Source: Streptomyces sp. NRRL F-6131 (GTDB lineage Bacteria; Actinomycetota; Actinomycetes; Streptomycetales; Streptomycetaceae). From it: DNA of 64,000 nucleotides. Made by a program: the position numbers and the translations under genes. Shown here in pieces: positions 52,211 to 59,450 of this stretch (the first letter of the stretch is position 1; the number at the start of each line of letters is the position of its first letter). The notes under the pieces are model-generated. The model was not told the origin of the DNA, made no database searches, and worked only from the letters and a program-made list of their open reading frames with translations. The stretch spans positions 50,831-114,830 of the forward strand of contig JOHN01000021.1 of the NCBI GenBank assembly GCA_000719695.1, read 5' to 3'.

Positions 52211-53380
52211 ATGAACGAACACGCCCCGCAGCGCTGGGCGCACCGCATCCGCCTCGCGCGGTACGCCACCGCGGCCACGGCCACCGCCGGGCTCGCCGTG
52301 GCCGCCCTCGCCCCGGCCGCGTCGACGGCCCACGCCGCCCCGCGCCCGGACGTCGTGCAACAGCGCCTCGACGCGCTGGTGCAGGAGGACGGGATGCCCG
52401 CCGCCCTCGCCACCGTCAAGGGCCGCGACGGCCGCAGCCGCACCTACACCGCCGGCGTCGGCGACCTGGCCACCGGCTCCGGGGTCCCGGTGGACGGGCA
52501 GATCCGGGCCGGCAGCAACACCAAGGCGTTCACCGCCGTCGTCGTCCTGCAACTGGTCGCCGAGGGCAGGGTCGGCCTCGACACGGCCGTCGACACCTAC
52601 CTGCCGGGCCTGCTGCGCGGCGACGGCTTCGACGGCCGGACCATCACCGTCCGCCAGCTGCTCCAGCACACCAGCGGCCTGCCCGACTACATGGACGCCC
52701 CCGCGCTGGCCGACTGGACCACCATCCAGTACCGCTACTTCGAGCCGCGCGACCTGCTCGACGGGGCACTGGCGCAGAAGGCGCGGTTCGCCGCCGGGAC
52801 CGGTTGGGAGTACAGCAACACCAACTACCTGGTGGCCGGCCTGCTGATCCAGAAGGTCACCGGCCGCCCCTTCGGCGAGGAGGTCACCAAGCGCGTCATC
52901 GACCGGATCGGCCTGCGCCGCACCTACGTCCCGGCCACCGGGGAGACCGCCCTCCGCGGGCCCCACCCGCACGGCTACCTGCGCACCGCCCCGGACGCGC
53001 CGCTGGTCGACTACACGGCGATGGACTCCTCGATGGCCTGGGCGGCGGGGGCGGTCGTGTCCACCAACACCGACCTCAATACCTTCTACGGCGCCCTGCT
53101 CGCCGGCCGGCTGCTGCCCGCCGCCCAGCTCGCCCAGATGCGCACCACCGTCCCGGCCGACCTCCTCGGCGAGGGGGTCCGCTACGGCCTGGGGATCCAG
53201 AGCAGGCCGCTGACCTGCGGCGGCCTCGTCTGGGGCCACGGCGGCACCTCCCCCGGCTACCGCACCCGGGGCGGCGTCACCGAGGACGGCCGCGCCGCCA
53301 ACATCACGGTCACCGTGATCCCGGACGCCCCCACCGCCAAGCGCCTCACCGACGCGGTCGACGCGGCCCTCTGCCGCTGA
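52211..53380 (+). CDS. Secreted serine hydrolase (DD-peptidase/beta-lactamase class C fold), copy 2
   Basis: 389 aa, tandem paralog of the preceding gene, 65 bp downstream. Motifs: SNTK, YSN (YNN in copy 1), HGG. Identity with copy 1 is strong after the signal peptide (for example APRPDVVQQRLDALVQE and TKRVIDRIGLR). Divergence is concentrated around residues 155-175 and 240-260, which flank the active-site cleft. The ends of both proteins carry a paired Cys arrangement (CGG late and terminal LCR) that could form a disulfide. ATG 52211. Confidence 0.9.
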   Translation: MNEHAPQRWAHRIRLARYATAATATAGLAVAALAPAASTAHAAPRPDVVQQRLDALVQEDGMPAALATVKGRDGRSRTYTAGVGDLATGSGVPVDGQIRAGSNTKAFTAVVVLQLVAEGRVGLDTAVDTYLPGLLRGDGFDGRTITVRQLLQHTSGLPDYMDAPALADWTTIQYRYFEPRDLLDGALAQKARFAAGTGWEYSNTNYLVAGLLIQKVTGRPFGEEVTKRVIDRIGLRRTYVPATGETALRGPHPHGYLRTAPDAPLVDYTAMDSSMAWAAGAVVSTNTDLNTFYGALLAGRLLPAAQLAQMRTTVPADLLGEGVRYGLGIQSRPLTCGGLVWGHGGTSPGYRTRGGVTEDGRAANITVTVIPDAPTAKRLTDAVDAALCR

Positions 53381-53410
53381 GCCCCTCCCGGGCCCGCCGG
53401 TGTCTCCGAG

Positions 53411-54027
53411 GTGGCGGCGAAGTCGGAGACGGTCCCCGTGCCTGGCCTGTTGCAGACGATGCCCTCTGCGGCCGCCCTGGCAGCGGCCGCAGTTCGACGC
53501 GGTCGGATCAGCGAAGCTCAGGCAGACGAACGGTTGAAGTTCCTCGCGAACCGGCAGCGTCTCCTCGTCAGGTCGGATCCGCCACTTGTGCATGCCGTGC
53601 TGGATGAGAGCTGCATCCGTCGGCCGATAGGCGGCCCTGAGGTGATGGCGGAGCAACTCGCCCACCTTGAAGGCTTGTCCTCGAGCCCAAGGGTCATCCT
53701 TCAGGTCTCTCCCTTCGGACTTGCGGAGGAGGCTCCTTTCCGAGTCTCGACGACCTTGCTGTCCTTCTCGGACCGAACCGTGGTCGGCTACTCGGAGTCC
53801 CTCGAACGTGGCTACGTCGTGCGCACTTCGGCCACCGTTGCCCTTCCTGGTTCAAGTCGACACACAGCGACAACGGAGGAACGTGTGTCGAGGTGACGGC
53901 GGAATTTCCCGGCACCGTGCCAGTTCGGGACTCCAAGGACCCCGCCGGCCCCGCGCTCGTCTTCCCCTCCGACGCCTGGCGATCCTTCGTCACCGCAGTC
54001 CAGGCCGGCGAGTTCGGCACCGTTTGA
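53411..54027 (+). pseudogene. Collapsed DUF5753 regulator joined to a DUF397 remnant
   Basis: Two broken pieces. 53411-53896 (frame 2) encodes a DUF5753 stretch: VPGLLQT, then LKFLANRQRLL and the hallmark VHAVLDESCIRRPIGGPEVMAEQLAHL. It has no N-terminal HTH and loses the family sequence after GYSESLERGYVV. From 53845 a different frame reads a DUF397 domain without a start codon: SWFKSTHSDNGGTCVEV, then VPVRDSKDPAGPALVFPSDAW, ending at TGA 54025-54027. Normally an HTH-DUF5753 gene is followed by a complete DUF397 gene. Here an internal deletion has apparently fused them. GC content and codon bias are lower than in neighbouring genes. Confidence 0.75.
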
Positions 54028-54040
54028 ACCCCGCACGACC

Positions 54041-54077
54041 CGTGAGCCCCGACCGCCGAACGCGGTCGGGGCTCACG
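54041..54077. terminator. Bidirectional 16-bp-stem terminator
   Basis: CGTGAGCCCCGACCGC and GCGGTCGGGGCTCACG pair perfectly with a 5-nt loop. It includes the stop codon of the minus-strand gene at 54073 and ends the DUF397 remnant on the plus strand. Confidence 0.85.
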
Positions 54078-54726
54078 CCGCTTTCCACCCGTGCGCGTAC
54101 TCGATGTGCAGCATCCCCGGACCGCCCACCGGGCCCCTCGCCGTCCGGTCCCCGTCGTGCTCCAGCGTCACGCAGTCATGCGTCCCCGGATAGTCCAACA
54201 CCCGCGCCGGACCGTCACTCACCAGCGAATGCACCAGCGCCCCCGTGGACCGGAACGCCTCCGCGCTCCCCGTCAGGAACAACGTCTCGGCGGCGAAGCC
54301 GAACCTCAAGTCCTCCCTCTCCCACCGCTCAACCCTGCGTTCCCCCGCAAAATCCGTCTCCGGGATCTCCACCGTGTGCGGCCTCCCCGCCCCCAACCGC
54401 CCCCGGACCGCCTTCCACCGCGACGCCGGAAACCCCAACCCGCTCTGCACCAACACCAGATCCACCACCGGTGCCTTGAACCACTCAGGCAGCCCCTTCG
54501 GCCCCTCGACCTCCGCCCGCAACGGCACGTACACCAGCGACCGGCTCGACCGCGCCGCCAACCCCCACGCCACCGCGAGACTCCGCGCCCCCTCCAGGTC
54601 CACGAACATGTCCAGCGACCACTCCTTCCGGAACAGCACCGCCCGCCCCGTCCGCGGCCCCGCCTTCACCACCCGGTACTCCTCGCCACCGTGCCGCACC
54701 CGGTGGACCGTCGTTCTCAACTTCAC
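54073..54726 (-). CDS. Hypothetical protein
   Basis: 217 aa, GTG start. Soluble, mixed alpha/beta, no signal peptide. Notable segments: VYVPLRAEVEGPKGLPEWFKAPVVDLVLVQSGLGF and a C-terminal HDCVTLEHDGDRTARGPVGGPGMLHIEYAHGW. No family recognised. It sits between a degraded and an intact DUF397 element, a region typical of variable content. Confidence 0.65.
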   Translation of the reverse strand: MKLRTTVHRVRHGGEEYRVVKAGPRTGRAVLFRKEWSLDMFVDLEGARSLAVAWGLAARSSRSLVYVPLRAEVEGPKGLPEWFKAPVVDLVLVQSGLGFPASRWKAVRGRLGAGRPHTVEIPETDFAGERRVERWEREDLRFGFAAETLFLTGSAEAFRSTGALVHSLVSDGPARVLDYPGTHDCVTLEHDGDRTARGPVGGPGMLHIEYAHGWKAA

Positions 54727-54824
54727 CCGGCAGTCCTACCGCTCCAGGACGCCCTCTGTCCCCCGAGTTTTCCTTCACCTACCGTGGAACGGACCGTGAG
54801 CCGACGGAAGGGAACTCCTGGACC

Positions 54825-55010
54825 ATGTCGTGGCGGAAGAGCACCTACAGCGACGGTGGCGGCGGCTGTCTCGAAGTGGCCGACGACTCCCCCGGCCTCG
54901 TCCCCGTCCGCGACTCCAAGGACCCCGCCGGCCCCGCCCTCCTGTTCCCCGCCGACGCCTGGCACGCCTTCGTGACCGCCGTGAAGGACGACGAGTTCGA
55001 CATCCTCTGA
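54825..55010 (+). CDS. DUF397 domain protein (orphan)
   Basis: 61 aa, complete DUF397: MSWRKSTYSDGGGGCLEV followed by VPVRDSKDPAGPALLFPADAW and a FVTAVKDDEFDIL end. In actinomycetes these small proteins are usually encoded next to an HTH-DUF5753 regulator, as in the BldB/WhiJ/AbaA-type developmental loci. No such partner is intact here; the only one is the remnant 800 bp upstream. It may work with a regulator elsewhere. Confidence 0.85.
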   Translation: MSWRKSTYSDGGGGCLEVADDSPGLVPVRDSKDPAGPALLFPADAWHAFVTAVKDDEFDIL

Positions 55011-55063
55011 CCCCTCGCCGCGTTGAGCTGACCCGCGCCCCGCGCGGCTGATTCGATGGGCGG

Positions 55064-55819
55064 ATGCCCGCAGCCTCTGCCCCAACGCCCCCACCGCCCC
55101 CGCTTGCCGAAGTCCTCGGCGTGCGCCGGATCAGGCTCGCCGAGGTCGCCGCTCCTCGCCTCACGCCCGAGGAGCGGCACGCCCGGGACCAGGTCTGGGC
55201 GACCATGGTCCTCGCCAATCCCACCCTCTTCGACGGCCCCGCCGTGGCGTGCGCGGGCACCTCCTGGCCCAGACCCGGCGAGCTCCACATCCTCTGGACC
55301 CGGGTGACCTACCGCCACTACGCCCTCCGTCGGGTCACCGCCTCCACCGCCCCCACCGGCTCGCTCTCCGTCAGCGTCCTCCAGCCCACCGACGACGGCC
55401 GCGTCCTCGTCGGCCGGATGTCCCCCACCACCGCCGCCCCCGGACGCTGGCAGTTCCCCGGCGGCTCCGTCGAACCGCCGCCCGACGGCGACCGCCTCGA
55501 CCTCGCCGCCCTGCGCCGCAACGCCGTTCGCGAACTGGCCGAGGAGACCGGAGTCTCCACCACCGCGACGGAGTTGGAGCTCTGGGCCGTCACCCGCGGC
55601 CAGTACGGCAGCATCGGCGTACTCTTCCTCGCCCCGCCCCTCCCCGAACCGGCCCTCCGCGAACGCTTCACCGCCCTCGCGCCCCCGGAACGGGAGCTGG
55701 TCGAGCTGGCCTTCGTCCGCTCCCCCACCGACCTGCCGGGCCTCCCCGGCCCCCACGCCGACTACCTGCCCCCGGTCGTCCACCGCCTCGCCCGCCGACA
55801 GCCGGAACGGCCCCGGTAG
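55064..55819 (+). CDS. NUDIX hydrolase domain protein
   Basis: 251 aa. An N-terminal 95 residues of the kind found before NUDIX domains (RIRLAEVAAPRLTPEERHARDQVWATMV) precede the hydrolase. The NUDIX box is expanded: GGSVEPPPDGDR, then NAVRELAEETGV, with the REx2EExGx catalytic helix intact. WQFPGG precedes it. It would hydrolyse a nucleoside diphosphate linked to some other moiety. Start ATG 55064 lacks a clear ribosome-binding site. Ends in a perfect palindromic terminator. Confidence 0.85.
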   Translation: MPAASAPTPPPPPLAEVLGVRRIRLAEVAAPRLTPEERHARDQVWATMVLANPTLFDGPAVACAGTSWPRPGELHILWTRVTYRHYALRRVTASTAPTGSLSVSVLQPTDDGRVLVGRMSPTTAAPGRWQFPGGSVEPPPDGDRLDLAALRRNAVRELAEETGVSTTATELELWAVTRGQYGSIGVLFLAPPLPEPALRERFTALAPPERELVELAFVRSPTDLPGLPGPHADYLPPVVHRLARRQPERPR

Positions 55820-56218
55820 GCCCGCGCCTCTGTCGCACCCGGGCGCTGCCCGGCGAAGCTGGTTCCCGCCGCGGCTCGGCCCGACCGGGGCCGTCGACCC
55901 CCGACGCTCCTGACGGACCCCCGGTGGGGTGGGCACCGCGGTGCCCACCCCACCGGCAACCCTGAGGACCCTCCCGTGCTCCCCGCCCCCGCCCTGCGCG
56001 TGGCGGCCCGCACCACCCACCTCCCCGCCATGGTGACGGCGGCCTGGGTCCGCCACGGCCTCGTCGTCCTCACGGTCCTCAACCGCGACCGTCCTCTCCG
56101 CCGCCCACAACGCCCGCCCCCGCCTGTGGGGCCTCCTGGTCATGTGGTGGTCCGTCGACACCGGCCCGACGGTCCTGCACGGCCACCTGGGACCGGGCGG
56201 GCGACCCGCCCCGGCCGG
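55820..56218. other. Intergenic region with possible degenerate coding
   Basis: 399 bp between the NUDIX gene and the 3' end of the HxlR gene. It contains the 36-bp palindromic terminator. From about 55976 onward coding-like segments appear in two frames (TAAWVRHGLVVLTVLN, then after a shift RLWGLLVMWWSVDTG). They look like a broken small membrane protein, but no intact gene can be supported. Confidence 0.35.
55921..55956 (+). terminator. 36-bp perfect palindrome after the NUDIX gene
   Basis: CCGGTGGGGTGGGCACCG is followed at once by its reverse complement, 18 bp per arm with no spacer. Likely terminator. Confidence 0.75.
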
Positions 56219-56599
56219 TCAGGCGCCGTCGAAGCGGTGGCGGGCGGACTCGATGGCGCCCAGGTGGGTGTGGGTCCAGTCGCACATGGCGTCGACGGTG
56301 GCGCGCAGCGCCCGGCCCGGCTCGGTGAGGGTGTACTCGACGCGCGGCGGGACGGTCGGGTGCACCGTGCGCTCCACCAGGCCGTTGCGCTCCAGCAGAC
56401 GCAGGTTCTGGGTGAGCATCTTGTGGCTGATGCCGTCGACCCCGTCGCGCAGCTCGGTGAAGCGCAGGGTGCCGTCGCCGAGCGTCTCGACGATCAACAG
56501 CGCCCACTTGTTGGCGATGTCCGAGAAGATCTCCCGTGCCAGCGAGTCCGCCCGGCTCAGATCCGCGTCGTCCTTGTCCTTGACCTGCTTGGTCACCAT
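56219..56599 (-). CDS. HxlR-family transcriptional regulator
   Basis: 126 aa winged helix. AREIFSDIANKWALLIVETLGDGTLRFTELRDGVDGISHKMLTQNLRLLERNGLVERTVHPTVPPRVEYTLTEPGRAL is a full HxlR domain: K-W at its start, the recognition helix SHKMLTQNLRLL and the wing P-P-R-V-E-Y. Divergent from the RidA-like gene with a palindromic site in between. It probably controls that gene in response to a reactive metabolite. Confidence 0.9.
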   Translation of the reverse strand: MVTKQVKDKDDADLSRADSLAREIFSDIANKWALLIVETLGDGTLRFTELRDGVDGISHKMLTQNLRLLERNGLVERTVHPTVPPRVEYTLTEPGRALRATVDAMCDWTHTHLGAIESARHRFDGA

Positions 56600-56655
56600 C
56601 AGGTTCCCCAGTCACCGAAAAGTGCGTTCTTCCACGTCGCCCCACACTCTCCTAC

Positions 56656-56670
56656 GGTGACCGAGTCACC
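56656..56670. promoter_or_regulatory. Palindromic operator candidate GGTGAC-N3-GTCACC
   Basis: A perfect 6-3-6 palindrome overlapping a TACGGT -10-like box (56654-56659), about 30 nt upstream of the RidA-like ATG. A further GTCACCG copy lies at 56611-56617 near the HxlR start. Likely HxlR site. Confidence 0.55.
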
Positions 56671-56700
56671 ACAAGAGAGCACGAGGAGACAGCGATCACC

Positions 56701-57108
56701 ATGGCCATCACCCTGCTGAACCCCGAAGGACTGCCCGCGATCGACGTCTACCGACAGGTGGCGGTCGCCTCCGGTGCGCGCACGGTGTACGTCGCCGGGC
56801 AGGTCGCCTGGGACGCCGACGGGACGACCGTCGGCGCGGGCGACCTGGCGGCCCAGGTCGAGCGGTGCTACCTCAACGTCGCCACCGCCCTGGCCGGGGC
56901 GGGCGCCACCTTCGAGGACGTCGCGAAGCTGACCGTCCACGTCGTCGACTGGACGCCCGACAAGATGCCGCTGCTCCTGGACGGCATCGCCCGGGCGGCG
57001 GCGAGGCTCGGAACCACCGCCGCCCCGCCGGCCACCCTGCTCGGCGTGGCCGCCCTGGACGTCCCCGAGCACCTGGTCGAGGTCGAGGCCGTCGCCGTCC
57101 TGGACTGA
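56701..57108 (+). CDS. RidA/YjgF-family protein
   Basis: 135 aa trimer-forming Rid domain. VYVAGQVAWDADG and FEDVAKLTVHVVDWTPDKM are typical. The usual substrate-carboxylate arginine (P-x-R-x-x-x-x-V in active imine deaminases) is replaced: the strand reads PPATLLGVAAL. So it may not be a 2-iminoacid deaminase like RidA but one of the Rid subfamilies with other roles. Regulated by the divergent HxlR protein, by inference. Confidence 0.88.
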   Translation: MAITLLNPEGLPAIDVYRQVAVASGARTVYVAGQVAWDADGTTVGAGDLAAQVERCYLNVATALAGAGATFEDVAKLTVHVVDWTPDKMPLLLDGIARAAARLGTTAAPPATLLGVAALDVPEHLVEVEAVAVLD

Positions 57109-57113
57109 GCGCG

Positions 57114-57148
57114 CGCGCAGGAAGTCGGCCCCACCGACTTCCTGCGCG
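57114..57148. repeat. Hairpin family copy 1
   Basis: Perfect 15-bp stem CGCGCAGGAAGTCGG/CCGACTTCCTGCGCG with loop CCCCA, 6 nt after the RidA-like stop codon. It probably terminates that gene and lies just in front of the next gene's -10 box. One of four related hairpins in 2.1 kb. Confidence 0.85.
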
Positions 57149-57150
57149 AC

Positions 57151-57156
57151 TACCCT
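57151..57156 (+). promoter_or_regulatory. -10 box TACCCT of the repeat-protein gene (leaderless)
   Basis: TACCCT is followed by 6 nt and the GTG at 57163; no ribosome-binding site is present. Confidence 0.5.
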
Positions 57157-57162
57157 GCCGGG

Positions 57163-58251
57163 GTGGGGCATCACGAGCACGAGCACGAGCACGACGACGA
57201 CCCGTGGGCGGCGCTCCTGGCACCGCCCGCGCCCTCCGAGCAACTCGCCGAGGCGTGGCTACGCGCTCTGGGCTTCAACCCGGGCGCCCCGGAGGACGTG
57301 CTCCTCGCGATCCTCGACGCCGGGCACGCCGAATTCCTGTTCCGCACCGACCTGCCGCCCGCCGTCCTCGATGCGGCGGTGTCCAGCCCGCACCGGCGGG
57401 TGTGGGGCCGGGCCGCCGAGAGCGGGCACCTCTCGGCCGCCCAGTGGGAGCGCCTGCTCGCCGCCCGGGCCGGGCAATCGGGGTTCACCCTGGCGAGGGA
57501 GCTCGCGGCGGACGCGGCCGCCCTCCGCGCACGGGGACCGGTCCGGCGGGGCGTCGCCCCCGCGCCGGACGCCGACGCCCGGCCGCCCGCGACGCCGGAG
57601 GAGATCACCGCGCTGGCCGACGCCGTCCCCGACATCGACCGCCACCACCACTCGTACGCCCTCTGGTGGGTCGCCGCCCTGTTCGACGACCCCGACGCCA
57701 TGCGGCAGTTGGCCGCCTCCCCCAGGCTCTGGATCCGCCGCAGCGTCGCCCGCGCACCCCGCCTCCCCGCCGACGTCGCCGAACTCCTCGCCCACGACGA
57801 GGACTTCGCCGTCCGGCTCTTCCTCACCGAGTCCTGCGACGACGCCCCGCCCTGGCTGCTGCTCGACCTGTGGGCGGGCGGCTGGACCGGCACCTTCTCC
57901 TTCCCCGGCCGCCCCCGCAACCACCCCGAGTTCCCCCGCGACGGCCTGCTCCGCTTCGCCGACGACCCCCGCCCGCGACTGCGGCTGCTCGCCCTCGACG
58001 ACCCGGCGTCCACCGCCTCCCTGGCCGAACGCTTCGCCCACGACCCCGACCCCGAAGTCCGCACCCGCGCCGCCGAGGACCCCCGCCTCTCCCCCACCAC
58101 CGCCGCCACCCTGACGGCCGACCCGTCCCCCCACGTCCGCCACCCCGCCCACCGCCACCCGGCACTGCCGCCCGCCCTCCTGGTCACCCTGCTCCGGGAC
58201 CCCGCCACCGCCGACTCCGCCGCCACCAACCGGCGATCCCGCCGACCGTGA
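57163..58251 (+). CDS. Leucine-rich-repeat-variant (LRV) type protein
   Basis: 362 aa, cytoplasmic. The N-terminus is HEHEHEHDDDPW, a His/Glu metal-binding-like run. Residues 35-110 hold helical pairs of the type PPAVLDAAVSSPHRRVWGRAAESGHLSAAQWERLLA. From about 170 on there are LRV-like helical repeats (LWIRRSVARAPRLPADVAELLAHDEDFAVRLFL, then RFAHDPDPEVRTRAAEDPRLSPTTAATLTADPSPHVRHPAHRHPALP). Probably a protein-binding scaffold; function unknown. GTG start set by the leaderless promoter. Confidence 0.75.
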   Translation: MGHHEHEHEHDDDPWAALLAPPAPSEQLAEAWLRALGFNPGAPEDVLLAILDAGHAEFLFRTDLPPAVLDAAVSSPHRRVWGRAAESGHLSAAQWERLLAARAGQSGFTLARELAADAAALRARGPVRRGVAPAPDADARPPATPEEITALADAVPDIDRHHHSYALWWVAALFDDPDAMRQLAASPRLWIRRSVARAPRLPADVAELLAHDEDFAVRLFLTESCDDAPPWLLLDLWAGGWTGTFSFPGRPRNHPEFPRDGLLRFADDPRPRLRLLALDDPASTASLAERFAHDPDPEVRTRAAEDPRLSPTTAATLTADPSPHVRHPAHRHPALPPALLVTLLRDPATADSAATNRRSRRP

Positions 58252-58290
58252 TGCACCGCATGGTCGCGGCCTCCGCGGCAACTCTGACGT

Positions 58291-58315
58291 AGGAAATCGA
58301 CCCGGCCGACTTCCT
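58291..58315. repeat. Hairpin family copy 2
   Basis: AGGAAATCG/CGACTTCCT, 9-bp stem with one G-T type mismatch and a 7-nt loop, 40 nt after the repeat-protein stop. Clearly related in sequence to copy 1. Confidence 0.7.
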
Positions 58316-58398
58316 GCTCCACGGCCGCCGGGCCAGCTCCGACGGGGCTCGGGCGAGGCCGCCGCCACCCTCGCCCGAGCGCGACTCTCCGGTGCCTC

Positions 58399-58431
58399 GC
58401 GCGGGAGGTCGGCCCCACCGACTTCCCGCGC
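58399..58431. repeat. Hairpin family copy 3
   Basis: GCGCGGGAGGTCGG/CCGACTTCCCGCGC, 14-bp stem with one mismatch and the same CCCCA loop as copy 1, about 90 nt upstream of the next gene. Confidence 0.8.
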
Positions 58432-58522
58432 GAACCCCGAGGCCGGGACCCCCGGCAGCCGTCGCGAGCCGCGTGATAGCGTCACTCCCTTCTCCGGCAG
58501 GCCGGATGAGGTCTCCCGGCAG

Positions 58523-59212
58523 GTGCCCGTGACCACTCCTCCCCAGCAGCTCCGGAGCGCTCTCGACGCGCTCGACAGCGCCTTCGCGCCGCTCTCCGAA
58601 TCCCCGTTCGCCCTCGGTGGCTGCACCTACTGCTACAGCGACACCGACCTCGAAGCCCTCGCGGGCCCAGCACACCGCGTGCCGGACGAACTGATCTCCT
58701 CCGTTGCCGCCGAAGTGACCGACCACTGGAGCGCCTTCGCCGCCCTCTACCGCCGGATGACACCCCGGATCGTCCGCCTTCTGACCACGGACCGCCTGCA
58801 CGTCGGCCACGGCCTGGTCGCCTCCCGACTGCTCACCGCCAGCTGGCGGAGCTGGGCCCTGCCGGAGCGGCAGGCACTCGAACGCGTCTGGGACGCCTGG
58901 TGGCGGTCGGCCCTGCACGACTACCCCGGCCTCGGCCGCGCCACCGACGTCCTGGAGACGATCGCCGTCAGCACCGGAAGCCTCTCGCCGTGGCTGGCCG
59001 TCTGGACCGAGACCCGCACCGAGGCGGCGGCCCACCACCTCGACGACGCGCTCGACCACTGGCTCGCCGACCGGAAGCTCGCAGATCTCCGGCTCGGCTT
59101 CCACGACGAACTCCACGCCGGGCCGGAGCTGCTGAGCTGGCTGCTCTCCCTGGAGAACGGCCGCGTGGGCGCCGCCCAGCTCTTCGAGGTCGAACGACTC
59201 GCGTACAGCTGA
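58523..59212 (+). CDS. Hypothetical protein, helical, with partial duplicate downstream
   Basis: 229 aa, cytoplasmic, mostly helical. An N-terminal CTYCYSDTDLEALAG segment has a C-x-x-C that could bind metal. The centre has WALPERQALERVWDAWWRSALHDYPGLGRATDVLETIAVSTGSLSPWLAVW, which recurs in degraded form 400 bp downstream. Family not recognised. GTG at 58523 or GTG at 58529; GAGG lies 13 nt before the first. Flanked on both sides by members of the hairpin family. Confidence 0.7.
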   Translation: MPVTTPPQQLRSALDALDSAFAPLSESPFALGGCTYCYSDTDLEALAGPAHRVPDELISSVAAEVTDHWSAFAALYRRMTPRIVRLLTTDRLHVGHGLVASRLLTASWRSWALPERQALERVWDAWWRSALHDYPGLGRATDVLETIAVSTGSLSPWLAVWTETRTEAAAHHLDDALDHWLADRKLADLRLGFHDELHAGPELLSWLLSLENGRVGAAQLFEVERLAYS

Positions 59213-59226
59213 GCGCCGCGCGAGGA

Positions 59227-59255
59227 GCAGGACGTCGGCCTCTCCGACTTCCTGC
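59227..59255. repeat. Hairpin family copy 4
   Basis: GCAGGACGTCGG/CCGACTTCCTGC, 12-bp stem with one mismatch and a 5-nt loop (CCTCT), 15 nt after the stop of the hypothetical gene. Confidence 0.8.
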
Positions 59256-59315
59256 GCGGACTCCCTCGCGGGCTGTCCCGTCGCACGGGCCGGACACCCG
59301 CACGACGGCCGCCGG

Positions 59316-59450
59316 GTGTGGGCGTCGTCGAGGCAGCAGGCGGTGGAGCCCGCGTGGGAGGGCTGGTGGCAGTACACCGGCGGCGGTCGCGGCACCGATG
59401 TCCTGGAGACGATCGGCGTCGGCGCCGGAGGCCTCTCGCTAAGGCTGCTC
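59316..59450 (+). pseudogene. Degraded fragment of the upstream hypothetical gene
   Basis: The frame from 59316 reads QAVEPAWEGWWQYTGGG and then RGTDVLETIGVGAGGLSL. This aligns with QALERVWDAWWRSALHD...GRATDVLETIAVSTGSLS of the gene at 58523, with a few codons missing in the middle. Only the central third survives, with no N-terminus, and similarity stops at about 59440. It is a decayed tandem copy, overlapping by a few bases the 3' end of the next minus-strand gene. Confidence 0.7.

Noticed and set aside
55976..56218. Possible small membrane-protein gene
   Set aside because: Hydrophobic segments occur in two different frames, with no ribosome-binding site and no single intact ORF; noted only as possible degenerate coding.
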